DNA from: JALYNX01 sp040902845 | GTDB lineage: Bacteria > Actinomycetota > Acidimicrobiia > Spongiisociales > ZC4RG35 | Assembly (NCBI GenBank): GCA_040902845.1 | Contig: JBBDWM010000042.1 | Location: 1-64,000 of the forward strand | DNA length: 64,000 bases | Reading direction: 5' to 3' | Shown: positions 17,336 through 26,189 of the stretch, in pieces | How the letters are laid out: each line of letters starts with the position of its first letter | How positions within the stretch are numbered: the stretch's first letter is position 1 | The notes under the pieces: generated by a model | Told to the model about the DNA's origin: nothing | Seen by the model: the letters and a program-made list of their open reading frames with translations, nothing else | The model's database searches: none | Program-made: the position numbers and the translations under genes

Positions 17336-18759
17336 ACCCAGGCCCCCTCGGGGATTTCCTTGCGTACCCCGCCGAAATCGAAACACAGGGAGCCCTGTGG
17401 CAAGACCTTCGAGGGGTTGAAGATCCCCTTGGGGTCGAAGGCCTGCTTGAGCCGAGCCTGGGCGTCGAGATCGAGCTCGTTGAAGTTCATCCTCATCAGA
17501 TCGCGCTTCTCGACACCGATCCCGTGCTCGCCGGACAGGGCACCACCGTTTCGAATGCAGAGGGCCACGATTTCGTCCCCGGCGAGTCGGACTTTCTCGG
17601 CAGCAACCGGGTCAGAGGAGTCGAAGGCGATCAACGGATGGAGGTTGCCGTCGCCGGCATGGAACACGTTGACCAGAAGCAGCCCATGGCGGTCGGCGAT
17701 TTCGGAGACGTCACGCATCGTCTCCACCAGACGGGTCCGGGGGACGACGGTGTCATGGAGGTAGTAGTCGGGCGCCAATTGGGCGACGGCGCCGAATGCC
17801 GACTTCCTGCCCTTCCACAAGAGCTGGCGTTCGGCTTCGGTCGACGCCATCCGGATCGCTTGGGAATGGCGACCCAGTGCAATCTCCCGGATGAGCTCCG
17901 CCTCGGCCTCCACGCCTGCGGTCTCGCCCACCACCTCGACGAGGAGGATGGCGGCCCGATCGGTAGGGAGACCGGCTTGAAGCCAATTCTCGACGGCCTG
18001 CATCATCCTCTGGTCCATCATCTCCAACGCCGCAGGGACACAGCCGGCGGCGATGATGTCGGAGACCGTGCCGCAGGCGTCCTCCACCTGGTCGAAGTCG
18101 ATGAGCAGGGTCCTGACGTCGGGGTCGACCGGGATCAGCCTCACCATGGCGCGGGTCACCACGCCGAGCGTCCCCTCCGAGCCCACGATGAGGCCCTTGA
18201 GATCGAGACCCGGGGTGTCGGGCGCCAACCCCCCCAGGACCATCACCTCACCACCGGCCAGGACGACTTCGAGCCCGAGGACATGACTGGTGGTGCTGCC
18301 CTCGGCGAGACAGTGCGGACCGCCGCTGTTGTTGGCCACATTGCCGCCGATGGTGCAGGCCGACTGCGACGAGGGATCGGGGGCGAATTGGAGACCGAAG
18401 GGCGCGGCTGCGCGGGTGAGGTCGAGATTGATGACCCCAGCGCCGACCCAAGCCGACCGGTTCTCGAGATCGATTTCGACGGAGTTGAGCGAGGTGGTGG
18501 AGAGGACGATCCCACCCTCAGTGGGGCTGGCCCCAGCGGTGAGACCGGTCCCGGCCCCCCGCGCCACGACCGGCGCCTCGTGGATCTCCGCCAGTTTCAC
18601 GATATCGGCCACTTCCCCGGTCGACCGGGGAAACACCACGCAGTTGGGGTGACCGCGCACCAACGACGAGGCGTCCTTGGAGTAGAGATAGAGCTCCACC
18701 GGCTCGTGGAGCACCCGGTCGGCACCAAGAAGATGTTCGAGATCCGAGATCAATGACAT
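17332..18759 (-). CDS. glcD: glycolate oxidase catalytic FAD subunit
   Basis: The 475-residue protein is a GlcD-type FAD-linked oxidase. The FAD-binding PCMH domain (about 35-215) includes V-A-R-G-A-G-T-G-L-T-A-G-A, I-G-G-N-V-A-N-N-S-G-G and L-I-V-G-S-E-G-T-L-G; the C-terminal oxidase domain contains N-V-F-H-A-G-D-G-N-L-H-P. Substrate could be glycolate or D-lactate; the downstream glcE and glcF make glycolate likely. The start is ATG at 18759, since upstream codons fall in a G/C hairpin repeat. It is first in a four-gene unit. Confidence 0.92.
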   Translation of the reverse strand: MSLISDLEHLLGADRVLHEPVELYLYSKDASSLVRGHPNCVVFPRSTGEVADIVKLAEIHEAPVVARGAGTGLTAGASPTEGGIVLSTTSLNSVEIDLENRSAWVGAGVINLDLTRAAAPFGLQFAPDPSSQSACTIGGNVANNSGGPHCLAEGSTTSHVLGLEVVLAGGEVMVLGGLAPDTPGLDLKGLIVGSEGTLGVVTRAMVRLIPVDPDVRTLLIDFDQVEDACGTVSDIIAAGCVPAALEMMDQRMMQAVENWLQAGLPTDRAAILLVEVVGETAGVEAEAELIREIALGRHSQAIRMASTEAERQLLWKGRKSAFGAVAQLAPDYYLHDTVVPRTRLVETMRDVSEIADRHGLLLVNVFHAGDGNLHPLIAFDSSDPVAAEKVRLAGDEIVALCIRNGGALSGEHGIGVEKRDLMRMNFNELDLDAQARLKQAFDPKGIFNPSKVLPQGSLCFDFGGVRKEIPEGAWV

Positions 18760-18781
18760 TGTTGGAAACGATAGGGGCAAA

Positions 18782-18950
18782 CCCCCCTCGCCTTCGCTGC
18801 GCTCAGACGGTCCCCCCTTCAAAAGGGGGGACAACAGCGGAGCAGGCGGACCGGTCGCCAGCGAGCGCGAGCCGCCAGAAAAGGGTTGTCCCCCTGCGGA
18901 GCGGGGGGGCCGGTCGCCAGCGAGCGCAGCGAGCGCGAGCGAAGGGGGGA
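18782..18950. repeat. nested G/C-run inverted repeats between hyuB and glcD
   Basis: The outer arms (CCCCCCTCGCCTTCGCTGCG and, on the right, its near complement ending GCGAAGGGGGG) enclose a 10-bp hairpin GTCCCCCCTT/AAGGGGGGAC (18810-18832), a second GTTGTCCCCC/GGGGG hairpin, and two copies of CCGGTCGCCAGCGAGCG (about 18850 and 18909). The hairpin core is the one at 3733-3756. It could end the hyu transcript, but no T run follows. Confidence 0.75.
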
Positions 18951-18954
18951 CTCA

Positions 18955-20493
18955 TCAGGGTTCCCCCCAGCCACCCCCGCCGGGGGTGAGGACCACCAGC
19001 CGGTCTCCGGGCTCCACCTCGACAGTGGTCTTGCCCGGAAGACGGGTCCGGTCCCCCCGCCTCACCAGCCAATCTTCTCCGGGCTCCCCGGGCTCGCCAC
19101 CGGCTAGGCCCCATGGCCGGTGGCGTCTCCGCTCGCCCATCAACGACAGCGTGGCCGCAGCCTCGAACACGATGTCACGTTGGATGCCCTCACCACCTGG
19201 GAAACGGCCAGCGCCCCCGCTGCCCCGACGCAGGGTGTACTTCTCCACCCGAAACGGATAGTGGGTGTCCAGGGACTCGATCGGGGTGTTCTCGGTGTTG
19301 GTCATCCCGGTGTGGATCCCCGACTGCCCGGGCTTCCCCGGACGGCCGCCCTGGCCTCCTCCCACCGTCTCGTAGTAGGCGAAATCGTCATTTCCGATCA
19401 GGACATTGTTCATGGTGCCCTGGGAGGCGGCCGGCACCCGATCCGGTGCTGCCTGGGCCAGGGCTCCGAGCAGGACGTCGGCGATCCGCTGCGAGGTTTC
19501 GACATTGCCGGCCGCGACCGCGGCAGGAAATCGGGCATTGACGATCGAGCCCTCCGGTGCGATGAGCTGGAGCGGGCGATAACAGCCCCCGTTGGCCGGG
19601 ATCGTGGGGTCGGTGGCCACCCGTACCGCGTAGTAGAGACAGGACCGGGTGACCGCCTCCACGGCGTTGAAATTGGCCGCAACCTGCTCGTCGCTTCCGG
19701 TGAAGTCCGCGGTCAAGCTCTGCCCCTCGATGCTGACCCGAACCCTGATCGCCACATCGCGGTCACCGTGCTCCATGAAGTCCACGAACTCGAACACGCC
19801 ATCGGGAAGAGTGGAAAGCGCCGCCGTCATCCGCCGCTCGCCGTAGTCGAGGAGGGCCGAGGAGACGGTTGAGAACGTCTCGTGTCCCTCGGTCTCGACA
19901 AGCTCTTCGAGACGTCTCGCTCCGACCGCGTTGGCACCGATCTGGGCCGCGAGGTCTCCCCTCCGCTCCCATGGGGTGCGCGAGGCTGTCACAAAGGGCT
20001 CGCTGAAGCCCTCGACCCACCGGTCGTCGGAAACGGCCAGCGTCGGCGGCACCCGATGCCCTTCTTGATCCACGGTGACCGCGTGGGCCGGCATCGACCC
20101 GGGCGCCTCACCCCCGACATCGGCGTGATGGGCGCGATTGGCCACCCATCCCACATGCTGGCCGCGCACGAATACCGGTGCGACCAAGGTGAGGTCGTTG
20201 AGATGGGTGCCCCCGGCGAAGGGATCGTTGACTGCGTATTGAGATCCGGGCTCCGGGTCGAACCGCTGGAGACAGGCGGCCACCGACTCAGGCATCGAGC
20301 CGAGATGGACCGGGATGTGCTCGGCCTGGGCAAGCATCTCGCCTTCGGCATTGAAGATCGCCGCCGAGCAGTCGGCACGCTCCTTGATGTTCGGAGAAAG
20401 CGAGGTATGGCGCAGGACAATGCCCATCTCGTCGGCCACCGCAGCAAACCGGTTTCGGGCGACCTCCAGGGTGATGGCGTCGACCGTGGTCAT
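18955..20493 (-). CDS. hyuB: hydantoinase B/oxoprolinase family subunit
   Basis: The 512-residue protein matches HyuB: V-L-R-H-T-S-L-S-P-N-I-K-E-R-A-D-C-S-A near residues 27-45, N-D-P-F-A-G-G-T-H-L-N-D at about 89-100, and the C-terminal G-G-x-G-x-x-x-G and L-T-P-G-G-G-G-W-G. With HyuA it forms ATP-dependent ring-opening amidases acting on 5-oxoproline, N-methylhydantoin or related rings. The substrate cannot be told from sequence. Its ATG overlaps the AlkD-like stop (ATGA), so all three genes of the unit are probably coupled. Confidence 0.9.
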   Translation of the reverse strand: MTTVDAITLEVARNRFAAVADEMGIVLRHTSLSPNIKERADCSAAIFNAEGEMLAQAEHIPVHLGSMPESVAACLQRFDPEPGSQYAVNDPFAGGTHLNDLTLVAPVFVRGQHVGWVANRAHHADVGGEAPGSMPAHAVTVDQEGHRVPPTLAVSDDRWVEGFSEPFVTASRTPWERRGDLAAQIGANAVGARRLEELVETEGHETFSTVSSALLDYGERRMTAALSTLPDGVFEFVDFMEHGDRDVAIRVRVSIEGQSLTADFTGSDEQVAANFNAVEAVTRSCLYYAVRVATDPTIPANGGCYRPLQLIAPEGSIVNARFPAAVAAGNVETSQRIADVLLGALAQAAPDRVPAASQGTMNNVLIGNDDFAYYETVGGGQGGRPGKPGQSGIHTGMTNTENTPIESLDTHYPFRVEKYTLRRGSGGAGRFPGGEGIQRDIVFEAAATLSLMGERRRHRPWGLAGGEPGEPGEDWLVRRGDRTRLPGKTTVEVEPGDRLVVLTPGGGGWGEP

Positions 20494-21188
20494 CGCATCA
20501 GATGCTGGATGTGCTTAGTCGCCTCACGAAAGCTGAGGCCGGAAAGCCGATCCCGGTGCGCCTCGGCGAAGTCGGCGACCGCCTCAGGATCGGTCTTGGC
20601 GTATTCGCGTAGCGCCCACCCGATCGCCTTGCGGATGAAGAACTCCTTCTCATCGAGACGTCCCGCGCAGAACGAGAAGAGCCGATCGATGTCGGTTCTC
20701 CCCTTGGCCCCGACCTGACAGATGATGACGCTGCGACGCAACCACATATCGGGATCGTCGATCCAGCGGTCGACCTCGGGCCAGACCTCAGTCGGGTGAT
20801 GGACGACGAGATGGCCGACGAGATGAGTGGCGACCTCGTCCACGAAATCCCACCAGGCCCCTTCGACGATCAGACGGCGATAGAGCGGAAGCGACGCGGT
20901 GTCGACAAAACTTCGGAAGTGCTGGGCCACCCCTAGCGCCAGGTACTTCTCCTCACGATGAGGCAAGTCCCAGAGCCCGAGGACCAACGCTTCATACTGG
21001 TCCCGATCGGCCGGGGGTAACTCTGCGACCAACTGTCGCAGGATCGGGACACGCGCCGGTGTCTGCACCCCGAAGAAGGGCATTTCGGTCTTCATGTAGG
21101 CCTGCATTCCCGCCGCCTTCTCCGGTTGGGCCACCTCCGCAAGGGAGGTGGAGACGAAACGTCGCGCCCGTTCAACCAGATCGTTCAC
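20490..21188 (-). CDS. AlkD-like DNA alkylation repair protein
   Basis: The 232-residue all-helical protein shows the DNA alkylation repair (HEAT-repeat glycosylase) pattern: M-P-F-F-G-V-Q-T-P near residue 35, W-W-D-F-V-D-E-V-A (active-site Trp/Asp region), D-M-W-L-R-R-S-V-I (DNA-contact Arg) and F-F-I-R-K-A-I-G-W-A-L-R-E-Y. Relatives excise 3-methyl- and 7-methylpurines. It begins with GTG at 21188 overlapping the hyuA stop (GTGA) and ends overlapping the hyuB start (ATGA). It therefore splits the usual hyuA-hyuB pair, an odd place for a repair gene. Confidence 0.85.
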   Translation of the reverse strand: MNDLVERARRFVSTSLAEVAQPEKAAGMQAYMKTEMPFFGVQTPARVPILRQLVAELPPADRDQYEALVLGLWDLPHREEKYLALGVAQHFRSFVDTASLPLYRRLIVEGAWWDFVDEVATHLVGHLVVHHPTEVWPEVDRWIDDPDMWLRRSVIICQVGAKGRTDIDRLFSFCAGRLDEKEFFIRKAIGWALREYAKTDPEAVADFAEAHRDRLSGLSFREATKHIQHLMR

Positions 21189-23086
21189 AGGCTGATCTCC
21201 AGAGTGCCGTCGTCGTGGACCAGCATCCGGTCCTCGGGGTCGAGCAGGGTCACCGAGTCCCGCTCCACGATGAGCGCCGGGCCCCGGGTCTCGAACCCGG
21301 CGGGAAGGTGGTCCCGATGCCAAACCACGCGGCCTTCCCCCGTGGTCGACATCGGCTCCGGTGCTCTATCGACCGATCTCCGGGGAAGATCACTCCAGTT
21401 GACCGGCGCATTCCCGGTCACGTCGGCTCGGAGGTCGACGAGCTCGATCGGCTCGCCCGGGCGATCGAACCCGAAATGAGAGCGATGGGCTTGCTCGAAA
21501 GAGGCTCGAACCTGGCTCCAGTCGGGATCAGCTAGCACCGCCAGCTCGTGGGACTGACCGACATACCGCACCTCTCCATAGACAACCGCCTCCCCCGACC
21601 CTGAGACATGCATCTCGTCAAAGGCTGCCCGGGCTTGGTCTCCGATCTCGGCCATCAGCTGGGCGAGTTGTCCCGAGCCTTCCTCCAGAAAGACGGTTCG
21701 CGTGGCGTCGGCCCGCGGTCTCGCCAACAACAGCCCGAGTGCGGAGAACACTCCCGACAATGGGGGAATCAGCACAGTGCGCATCCCCAGACGGCGGGCG
21801 AGTCGGGATGCGTGAAGCCCTCCAGCGCCTCCGAACGCCACCAGCACCGCATCACGCGGATCGGAGCCCTCCTCCACCGACACCGTTCTGATCGCACGTT
21901 CCATGTGGGAGTCGACGATCTCGAGCACCCCGCGGGCGGTTGCTGTCAGGTCGAGTCCTATTTCCCGACCCAGTTCGGTCAGAGCTTCGGCGGCGGCTGC
22001 CGCATCGAGGGGCACCGACCCGGCGAGGGCCAGATCGTCAGGCAGGAACCCGAGGATCACGTTGGCGTCAGTGACGGTTGGAACAGCTCCGCCCCGACCG
22101 TATGCCACCGGGCCGGGAATGGCGCCCGCGGACCGGGGCCCAACCCTGAGGGCGTCTCCCTCGTCGCGCCAGCCAACGCTTCCCCCGCCGGCACCGATGG
22201 TGTTGACCGGGAGCGACGGCACCCGGTTCACCCGGCCCGCCACCTTTCTCCCCATTCCGGCCAGGGCCTCGCCGTGGGTTATCCGGCACACATCAGTGGA
22301 AGTGCCACCCATGTCGAAGCTGATGGCCGAGCCGTGGCCTTTGGCCCGGGCGATCTCTGCTGCTGCGACCACCCCGGCTGCCGGGCCGGAGAGCACGAGG
22401 CGCCCGGCCAGCTCGGCGGCCGTGTTGAAGGGCAGCAGACCGCCGGCGGAGGTCATGACCAGACGGCTCGATGTCGCCAGCCTCTCGCCGAGATGTCGGA
22501 GATAACCCGACACCTCAGGTGAGAGATATGCGTTGAGAACCGTGGTGACGATCCGCTCGTACTCCCGGAACCCCGGGGAAACCATGGCACCGGAGGACAC
22601 CGCTACTCCGAGCCGGGCCCCGATGATCGAAGCCAGCTCCAATTCCTCTCGATGATCGGCATATGAGCGGACCAGGGCGACGGCAACCGCCTCCGGTTCG
22701 AGGGCTCCGAGCTTTTCCAGGATCTCCTCGGCCTGACCATCGACTCCGAGACGAAGCTGGGGCGGAACCAGCGGGATCGGTCGGTCGACGAAGGGGTCGT
22801 AGAGGGACGGTCGAGCCTGACGGCCGATCTCGATCAGGTCCTCGAAGCCCTCGGACGTGACCAGAGCCACCCGGGCCCCACGTTCCTCGAGGAGGGCGTT
22901 GGTCCCGGCTGTCGTCCCGTGGAGAAACAGGGTGTCGGAGGTGACCTCGAGATCGGCAATGGCCTTCATCACCCCGACTGACTGATCGGGGGTGGTGGGA
23001 ACCTTTCGTCCGATCAGGGTCTCCCCGTCGAAGGCGACGACATCGGTGAAGGTGCCGCCGACATCGACTCCGACCGTCGAGGGCAC
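21185..23086 (-). CDS. hyuA: hydantoinase A/oxoprolinase family subunit
   Basis: The 633-residue protein starts V-G-V-D-V-G-G-T-F-T-D-V-V (actin-like ATP-binding fold), followed by L-F-L-H-G-T-T-A-G-T-N-A-L-L-E and, later, S-F-D-M-G-G-T-S-T-D-V and A-F-G-G-A-G-G-L-H-A, all HyuA signatures. It binds ATP and activates the cyclic amide for HyuB. GTG start at 23086, only 20 bp from the divergent Nfu-domain gene. It leads the hyuA-alkD-hyuB unit. Confidence 0.92.
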   Translation of the reverse strand: MPSTVGVDVGGTFTDVVAFDGETLIGRKVPTTPDQSVGVMKAIADLEVTSDTLFLHGTTAGTNALLEERGARVALVTSEGFEDLIEIGRQARPSLYDPFVDRPIPLVPPQLRLGVDGQAEEILEKLGALEPEAVAVALVRSYADHREELELASIIGARLGVAVSSGAMVSPGFREYERIVTTVLNAYLSPEVSGYLRHLGERLATSSRLVMTSAGGLLPFNTAAELAGRLVLSGPAAGVVAAAEIARAKGHGSAISFDMGGTSTDVCRITHGEALAGMGRKVAGRVNRVPSLPVNTIGAGGGSVGWRDEGDALRVGPRSAGAIPGPVAYGRGGAVPTVTDANVILGFLPDDLALAGSVPLDAAAAAEALTELGREIGLDLTATARGVLEIVDSHMERAIRTVSVEEGSDPRDAVLVAFGGAGGLHASRLARRLGMRTVLIPPLSGVFSALGLLLARPRADATRTVFLEEGSGQLAQLMAEIGDQARAAFDEMHVSGSGEAVVYGEVRYVGQSHELAVLADPDWSQVRASFEQAHRSHFGFDRPGEPIELVDLRADVTGNAPVNWSDLPRRSVDRAPEPMSTTGEGRVVWHRDHLPAGFETRGPALIVERDSVTLLDPEDRMLVHDDGTLEISL

Positions 23087-23106
23087 CCGATTAGCCTCGG
23101 TGACCC

Positions 23107-23364
23107 ATGCCGGTCAGCGTCGCCCCTACCCCCAACCCGAATGCAGCCAAATTCTCGGTCGGAGAACCGGTGGGAGGGCCGGCCACCTTCGTCGCCGGAT
23201 CCAATCCCGACGATCCGCTGGCGGCGGGCCTGCTGGCCATCACGGGGGTCACGAGCATCTTCATGACCGCCGACTTCATCACCATCTCCAAGGCTCCCGA
23301 CTCCTCCTGGGAATCGATCATCCCCGAGGCGACAGCGATCCTAGAGACCAGATTCAGCGGCTGA
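23107..23364 (+). CDS. Nfu N-terminal domain protein
   Basis: The 85-residue protein is a stand-alone Nfu/NifU N-terminal domain: T-P-N-P-N-A-A-K-F near the start, then V-T-S-I-F-M-T-A-D-F-I-T-I-S-K in the middle. In longer relatives this domain precedes a C-x2-C Fe-S scaffold, which is absent here, so it probably modulates Fe-S delivery rather than holding a cluster. It is divergent from hyuA with 20 bp between start codons, and its stop abuts the opposite-strand stop at 23365. Confidence 0.85.
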   Translation: MPVSVAPTPNPNAAKFSVGEPVGGPATFVAGSNPDDPLAAGLLAITGVTSIFMTADFITISKAPDSSWESIIPEATAILETRFSG

Positions 23365-24186
23365 TCAGGGCACGGTCACCGTGGTGGGACGGGAGACACC
23401 GTCGGGGCCTGGCGCTACCACCACCACCTGCCAACCGCCCGTGGCTCCCGGGACACCGCCGAGGACCTCGGTTGCACCCGTGGCGGTGATCGCCGCCTGC
23501 TGCACTTCCGCGGGCACCTCCACCAGTGCCAACAGCTCCTGCTCGGGAGGTGTCAGGGGGCTCAACGCGGGAGGCATCACGACCCGAGCACCGTTCTCGG
23601 CGACGGCGACCTCCACGGTTACCAGCATCGGCGGCAGACGGCGATAGTCCTCCTCGCCCTGAGCAACCAGGGATCGCACCAACACGCCGACCCGATATCG
23701 AAGAGGAGCGACCTCCTCCACGGAAACCGTTCTCACCCACTCGACGAAAACCCTCGTCGAATCGGGTGCAACCGGAACTGCAATCCCCGCGGGCAGCAAG
23801 GAGCCCAGTGTCGCCCTGCTCTCCTCGGAGCCGTCGACGCCGACGTACTCCGCCACAAACCACTCGGCGTGAGCCGTTGCCTGGTCGAGCAAACGCTCGG
23901 GGTCGATGGCGTAGAGATCGGCTTCGGCAACAATCATCGGGCTGCTCGGAGTCGGGATCGGCGGCGGTGGCGCGGTGCCAGCCGGCTCCACAGCGACAGT
24001 GGCGACCACCCCTGCCATAGGCTCCGTCGGGACCGCCAGCGGACGGTTGCTCATGAACGAATAGGCAAGGGCGCCGAGCACTATCGCCCCGGCGATGGCG
24101 ATCATCCACCATTGCCGGTCCCCACCCTTCCGTTCCAGCGTCTCCCAGGGGATCCGCTCGTAGACCTCGTTTCTCTCGCTCTCCAT
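23365..24186 (-). CDS. hypothetical single-pass membrane protein
   Basis: The 273-residue protein has a short cytoplasmic start (E-R-I-P-W-E-T-L-E-R-K), a membrane helix at about residues 25-43 (W-M-I-A-I-A-G-A-I-V-L-G-A-L-A-Y-S-F), a Pro/Thr-rich linker and an extracytoplasmic alpha/beta domain of about 190 residues. I do not recognise the family; the fold resembles conjugation-type TcpC-like domains only in general layout. The ATG at 24186 is preferred to one 36 nt upstream. Confidence 0.55.
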   Translation of the reverse strand: MESERNEVYERIPWETLERKGGDRQWWMIAIAGAIVLGALAYSFMSNRPLAVPTEPMAGVVATVAVEPAGTAPPPPIPTPSSPMIVAEADLYAIDPERLLDQATAHAEWFVAEYVGVDGSEESRATLGSLLPAGIAVPVAPDSTRVFVEWVRTVSVEEVAPLRYRVGVLVRSLVAQGEEDYRRLPPMLVTVEVAVAENGARVVMPPALSPLTPPEQELLALVEVPAEVQQAAITATGATEVLGGVPGATGGWQVVVVAPGPDGVSRPTTVTVP

Positions 24187-24293
24187 GGTCTCGAACCTAT
24201 GGGGACCGAAGTGCCCGTTCAAGGGGGTCGTGTTTCTAACCGGACCAGGCCAACCCGGGAACTCCAGGGGTTGAAGCTATCGTTTCGCCAGTC

Positions 24294-24896
24294 ATGGCAG
24301 CCAACCCCGACCCGAAACCGGGCCGCTGGATCCTCCCGCTGGTCATTCTCGGGATGATCGCATTCACCTATTTCTTCGTGAGTTCTTTGCCCGAGGGATC
24401 TCCTACCACCACCCTTGCCCTTGGCACCACGACCACGACGCTGGAAGGAACCGGCACCACACAGCCGGGCACCGGGACCACTGTGCCCAGCACCGCCCAG
24501 GCCTATCTGGACGAGTTGGATGCGATCAACGGGGAGCTCCAGTTGTTGGTGACCGAGATGGTCACCGTCAATGAAGGTTTCGACGCCGAGCCGAGGACGG
24601 TCGAATTCGACGATGCCGAGACGAGACTGGAAGCGGTCGCGACCGCCACCCAGGCCCTCGCCGAGCGAGTGGGAGCATTGACCGCGCCAGCAGGGCTCGA
24701 AACCAACCAGCAGGCCCTGGTTTCTGCCATCGACTTTTGCGCCGGGGCCGCTCAGGACACCATCGACGGTCTTCACTCCACCGACACCGGTGAATTGAGG
24801 AGTACGGCGGTCGAGGCATTCATCACGTCAGCGGCTGGCTTCGACACCGAAGTCCAGAACACCAATACCGCTGCCGGGGTCACTCCCGACGCCTGA
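24294..24896 (+). CDS. hypothetical membrane-anchored protein
   Basis: The 200-residue protein has an N-terminal signal-anchor (W-I-L-P-L-V-I-L-G-M-I-A-F-T-Y-F-F), a Thr/Gly-rich spacer (about 38-68) and a mostly helical extracytoplasmic domain with evenly spaced hydrophobics and a single Cys. No known family is apparent. It overlaps the Eis-like gene by 1 nt (TGATG), so the two are probably cotranscribed. Confidence 0.6.
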   Translation: MAANPDPKPGRWILPLVILGMIAFTYFFVSSLPEGSPTTTLALGTTTTTLEGTGTTQPGTGTTVPSTAQAYLDELDAINGELQLLVTEMVTVNEGFDAEPRTVEFDDAETRLEAVATATQALAERVGALTAPAGLETNQQALVSAIDFCAGAAQDTIDGLHSTDTGELRSTAVEAFITSAAGFDTEVQNTNTAAGVTPDA

Positions 24897-26107
24897 TGTC
24901 CGTCGAGTTTCGGGCCATCGAGCCCGACGAGTACCCCGAGCTGGTGCGGACAATGGGTCTTGCATTCGGTTTCGACCCGCCCGAAGACGACGACTTCCGT
25001 CATCTGCTCCCCCTGGAACGCACCGTCGTCGGTTTCGACGGCGCCAGGATGGTGAGCACCGCCGCAGCTTTCTCACTCGACATGACGATCCCAGGGGGGA
25101 CGGTCGAGTGCGGCGGGACGACCATCGTCTCGGTGGTGCCGACCCATCGCCGTCAGGGGCTGCTGCGGGGAATGATGCGTAGTCACCTCGACGATGTCCT
25201 GAGTCAGGGCGAGCCGATCGCTGCACTCTGGGCCTCGGACAGTGCGATCTATGGGAGGTTCGGATTCGGACAGGCAGCCACCCACTACGACATCAGCGTG
25301 AGACGAGATCACGTCGAATTCCACCGCTCTGCTCCCCAACCCGCACCCGTCCGCCTCATCGACTCCGGCGAGGCACAGAGCCTGCTCCTCTCTTTCTATG
25401 ACTGCATCCGCAAATCGACACCCGGTTTCTATGCTCGCTCCCCGCTCTGGTGGGAGCATCGCATCCTTGCCGACCCCGAAAAACGACGGAACGGGGCAAC
25501 GGCCTATCGATTCGAGGTCGTCGACGATGCAGACGGCATCGCCGGCTATGTCCAGTACCGCGTCAAGAGTGACTGGGACGACAGCCACGGTGCAGGAAAG
25601 GTGCTCATCAAGGACCTGTTCGGCACCACGCCGGAGTCGTGGTCCGGGCTCTGGAGTTACATCCTCAACCAAGATCTGATCGCCGAGATCACAGCCCACC
25701 ATCGCTCGGTCCAGGATCCGTTGTTCGACCTCCTCGCCGGTACCCGGCGGGCCAAGGCCCAGCGATTCGACAACCTCTGGGTTCGCATCATGGACGTACC
25801 CCGCGCCCTCGAGGCACGCTCCTATTCGGCCCCGGTCGACGTGGTTGTGGAGGTCCACGACCCGATCGGGGACATCGATGGCAGATATCACCTGGTGGCC
25901 TCGACCGAAGGCGCCCAGTGTCAGCGAACCGATGCCGAGGCGTCGATCAGTCTCGACGCCGAAGACCTCGGGGGGATCTATATGGGCCGATCCCGGCCGC
26001 GGGCTTTATCACGGATCGGCAGGTTGCAGGGCGATCCGGCGGCCCTGACAGCGGCTGACGCTGCCTTCACCTGGGAACCTCAACCCTGGTGCCCCGAAGT
26101 GTTTTGA
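24896..26107 (+). CDS. Eis-like GNAT N-acetyltransferase
   Basis: The 403-residue protein has the three-part Eis layout: an N-terminal GNAT domain with T-I-V-S-V-V-P-T-H-R-R-Q-G-L-L-R-G-M-M (acetyl-CoA binding, about 78-97) and A-I-Y-G-R-F-G-F-G (catalytic Tyr region), a second GNAT-like unit, and an SCP2-like C-terminal domain ending in Phe, whose free carboxylate serves catalysis in Eis. Eis proteins acetylate amines, including aminoglycosides and lysines. The natural substrate here is unknown. Its stop lies in the left arm of a 16-bp hairpin. Confidence 0.82.
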   Translation: MSVEFRAIEPDEYPELVRTMGLAFGFDPPEDDDFRHLLPLERTVVGFDGARMVSTAAAFSLDMTIPGGTVECGGTTIVSVVPTHRRQGLLRGMMRSHLDDVLSQGEPIAALWASDSAIYGRFGFGQAATHYDISVRRDHVEFHRSAPQPAPVRLIDSGEAQSLLLSFYDCIRKSTPGFYARSPLWWEHRILADPEKRRNGATAYRFEVVDDADGIAGYVQYRVKSDWDDSHGAGKVLIKDLFGTTPESWSGLWSYILNQDLIAEITAHHRSVQDPLFDLLAGTRRAKAQRFDNLWVRIMDVPRALEARSYSAPVDVVVEVHDPIGDIDGRYHLVASTEGAQCQRTDAEASISLDAEDLGGIYMGRSRPRALSRIGRLQGDPAALTAADAAFTWEPQPWCPEVF

Positions 26108-26134
26108 CTCGCTGCTGAAGCAGCGGGTCAAAAC
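26101..26134. terminator. long hairpin at the eis-like 3' end
   Basis: GTTTTGAC-T-CGCTGCT pairs with AGCAGCG-G-GTCAAAAC across a 2-nt loop: 15 of 16 pairs, with one central mismatch. The left arm includes the eis-like stop codon (26105-26107). It lies between convergent genes (eis-like and glnA) and could block readthrough in both directions, although there is no long T run. Confidence 0.7.
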
Positions 26135-26148
26135 ACCGTTGTACGTTC

Positions 26149-26166
26149 AACGCAATACGTAAAACG
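26149..26166. repeat. short ACGCAA-type repeat string, site 2
   Basis: AACGCAATACGTAAAACG matches the string at 11705-11734 and the reverse complement of 33017-33048. It sits between the hairpin and the glnA stop. Confidence 0.6.
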
Positions 26167-26189
26167 GAGCGCGGGCGAAGCCAGCGCTC

